Source: Muribaculaceae bacterium
GTDB lineage: Bacteria > Bacteroidota > Bacteroidia > Bacteroidales > Muribaculaceae
Assembly: GCA_017935045.1 (NCBI GenBank)
Contig: JAGBIJ010000061.1
Span: 1-64,000 of the forward strand
Reading direction: 5' to 3'
DNA: 64,000 bases
Each line of letters begins with the position of its first letter. Position 1 is the first letter of the stretch. Made by a program: the position numbers and the translations under genes. The notes under the pieces are model-generated. The model did no database searches. It saw only the letters and a list, made by a program, of their open reading frames with translations, and was not told where the DNA came from. Of the stretch, positions 62,452 to 64,000 are shown piece by piece.

Positions 62452-64000
62452 ATGATTTATCCTGAAAGTTTCGAGTCGAAGATTGGTTTTACTGTAGTCC
62501 GCGAATGGCTGAAGGCAAAATGCCGTAGCACACTTGGCCAGGTCCAATGCGAACGTATGCGTTTCAGCTCTGACTTTAATCTTGTAAGGCGTCTGTTGTC
62601 GCAGACAGCGGAGATGCTGTCTCTGATTGAGCGGGGGAAAAGTCTTCCGCTTGATGGCATACACGACCTTACGGGTCAGTTACGCGAGATACATACGGCA
62701 GGCAGTGTGTTGTCGCCCACTGAGTTTTACCGTCTGCGGTCTACGCTTGACACCATCGGAGAAATAAGCCGCTTCTTTCAGGAAGAAGATGAAGACGGGC
62801 ATCTTGCTGTGCCCGCTCTCCGGGAATTGTTTGCATCGTTGCAGACATTTCCCTCTATCATAAGTGATATTGACGGGGTAATCAATCGGTTTGGCGAGGT
62901 GCGTGATGACGCGTCGCCAGAGCTTCAGACGCTGCGACGCTCCATACAGCTCTCGCAGGCTTCGCTGTCTTCTGTTATGCAGAAGGTAGTGGCCAGGGCG
63001 GTAGAAGCAGGAGTAGTGGAATCGGGCGTTACTCCGTCGATGCGTGACGGTCGTCTGGTCATTCCCGTACCGGCATCCCATAAACGTCAGATTTCAGGTA
63101 TAGTGCATGACGAGAGCGCTACCGGAAAAACGACCTATATAGAGCCTGCCGAAGTTGTTGAGGCTTCCAATCGTCTGCGCGAGCTCAGGGAGCAGGAGAA
63201 ACGTGAGATACATCGTATCTTGCTGGCACTCACTGATGCTATCCGTCCTTATGCCGACGATATGCTTAAAAGCTATTCTAAACTCGGTATATACGACTTT
63301 ATCTATGCCAAGGCTGAGTTGGCCAAGGAGTTTGACGCCTCTATGCCGGCGCTTGAGCGAAAAACGGAGATTGACTGGTTTGGCGCTGTCCATCCCGTAT
63401 TGGCGCACACCCTGAAGCAGAAAGGGGAGCGTGTGGTGCCACTGAATCTGCACCTTGATTCTACCGACAGAATTCTTATAATCTCCGGTCCTAATGCGGG
63501 CGGCAAGTCCGTATGTCTTAAGACCGCGGGTATTGTGCAGTATATGCTTCAGTGTGGTATGCTGCCTACGCTCTATTCGAACTCGCATGTCTGTTTGTTT
63601 GATTCCCTTATGATTGATATTGGCGACGAGCAGTCTATTGAGAACGATCTGAGTACTTACAGCTCGCACCTTCGCAATATGAAGGTTTTTCTTAATAATG
63701 CTATGCCGCGGACCTTTATACTTGTCGACGAGATGGGGTCTGGCACCGAACCCCAGATTGGAGGTGCCCTCGCCCAGTCCATTCTTGCGCGGCTGAACAG
63801 AAATTCCGTAATGGGGATTGTCACGACACACTATCAGAATCTTAAGACATTTGCTGACCGCGAGCCAGGTCTTGTCAATGGAGCCATGCTGTATGACCGG
63901 GAGCAGATGAAGCCGTTGTTTCAGCTTTCCATCGGCAATCCGGGCAGTTCGTTCGCACTTGAGATTGCCCGCAAGACGGGGCTTCCGGACGATGTGATAG
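62452..64000 (+). CDS. mutS2: Endonuclease MutS2, 5' part
   Basis: The frame is open from the ATG at 62452 to the window end (516 codons). It has the MutS2 core without a mismatch-recognition domain, clamp/lever helices (60-300), and an ATPase with Walker A GPNAGGKS near residue 346. A D-E-x-G-S-G-T-E Walker B near 425 and VTTHYQNLK near 460 follow. The C-terminal Smr nuclease domain lies outside the window, so nuclease function cannot be checked. MutS2 acts on recombination intermediates and stalled, collided ribosomes. Confidence 0.92.
   Translation, partial: MIYPESFESKIGFTVVREWLKAKCRSTLGQVQCERMRFSSDFNLVRRLLSQTAEMLSLIERGKSLPLDGIHDLTGQLREIHTAGSVLSPTEFYRLRSTLDTIGEISRFFQEEDEDGHLAVPALRELFASLQTFPSIISDIDGVINRFGEVRDDASPELQTLRRSIQLSQASLSSVMQKVVARAVEAGVVESGVTPSMRDGRLVIPVPASHKRQISGIVHDESATGKTTYIEPAEVVEASNRLRELREQEKREIHRILLALTDAIRPYADDMLKSYSKLGIYDFIYAKAELAKEFDASMPALERKTEIDWFGAVHPVLAHTLKQKGERVVPLNLHLDSTDRILIISGPNAGGKSVCLKTAGIVQYMLQCGMLPTLYSNSHVCLFDSLMIDIGDEQSIENDLSTYSSHLRNMKVFLNNAMPRTFILVDEMGSGTEPQIGGALAQSILARLNRNSVMGIVTTHYQNLKTFADREPGLVNGAMLYDREQMKPLFQLSIGNPGSSFALEIARKTGLPDDVI

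Noticed and set aside
1..64000. CRISPR arrays, insertion sequences, integrases and rRNA genes
   Set aside because: No spaced repeat arrays, transposase/integrase frames or rRNA-like sequences were seen anywhere in the window.

Overview
This is chromosomal DNA from a member of the Bacteroidota, most likely order Bacteroidales and probably the Muribaculaceae (S24-7) or a near relative. The reasons are the many TTTG-N19-21-TAnnTTTG promoters instead of -35/-10 boxes, the almost complete lack of Shine-Dalgarno sites, a giant sprA gene, the moxR-DUF58-batABCDE aerotolerance operon, the rpmB-rpmG-DUF4295 ribosomal cluster, and lipoproteins with an acidic stretch after the lipidated Cys. The family-level guess is an inference. 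Almost everything is housekeeping core genome. No integrase, transposase, CRISPR array or rRNA operon was seen.

Layout. Positions 1-777 hold the 5' part of a secreted modular protein (minus strand). tamB (minus) and tsaD (plus) diverge from a shared, interleaved promoter region and are followed by a short cinA and the rpmB-rpmG-DUF4295 operon. From 8.3 to 12.6 kb there are a Crp/Fnr-type regulator, a lipoprotein, a flavin reductase, a thioredoxin lipoprotein, mdh and a YrdC-type gene. mtnN-luxS (activated methyl cycle) lies at 12.7-13.9 kb with a BASS-family transporter. engB, a GT2 glycosyltransferase, a gtrA-like gene and a Sel1 protein run leftward, followed by aqpZ and then nfo plus an MFS sugar transporter that carries a large extra loop. 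trmH - radA - acyl-ACP thioesterase - trmH run rightward with overlapping ends, followed by a small winged-helix gene, tRNA-Cys, recR-GNAT and lysC.

From 28.6 to 39 kb lie a secreted multi-module protein with a C-terminal domain like a type IX secretion (T9SS) sorting signal, then ruvA and sprA, which encodes the T9SS outer-membrane translocon. Between sprA and topB is a two-gene island of phage- or plasmid-like character (39.2-40.9 kb) with a 12-bp tandem repeat, an A/T-rich 10-bp repeat upstream and a 128-bp out-of-frame gene overlap. mazG-topB and a small Cys-rich membrane protein run leftward. A long rightward run, nrnA-like, DUF4827 lipoprotein, glmM, sppA, lpxK, punA and thiL, leads to the Bat operon (52.0-60.8 kb). 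The window ends with a small HTH protein, a perfect 14-bp hairpin, a UspA-type protein and the 5' part of mutS2.

The strongest signals for a second look are the 39-41 kb island, the pairing of sprA with a T9SS-like cargo gene, the MFS transporter with about 170 extra periplasmic residues, the recurring interleaved divergent promoters with very short leaders, and the hairpin directly before the usp start codon. All family calls come from reading the translated sequence; no database search was run.
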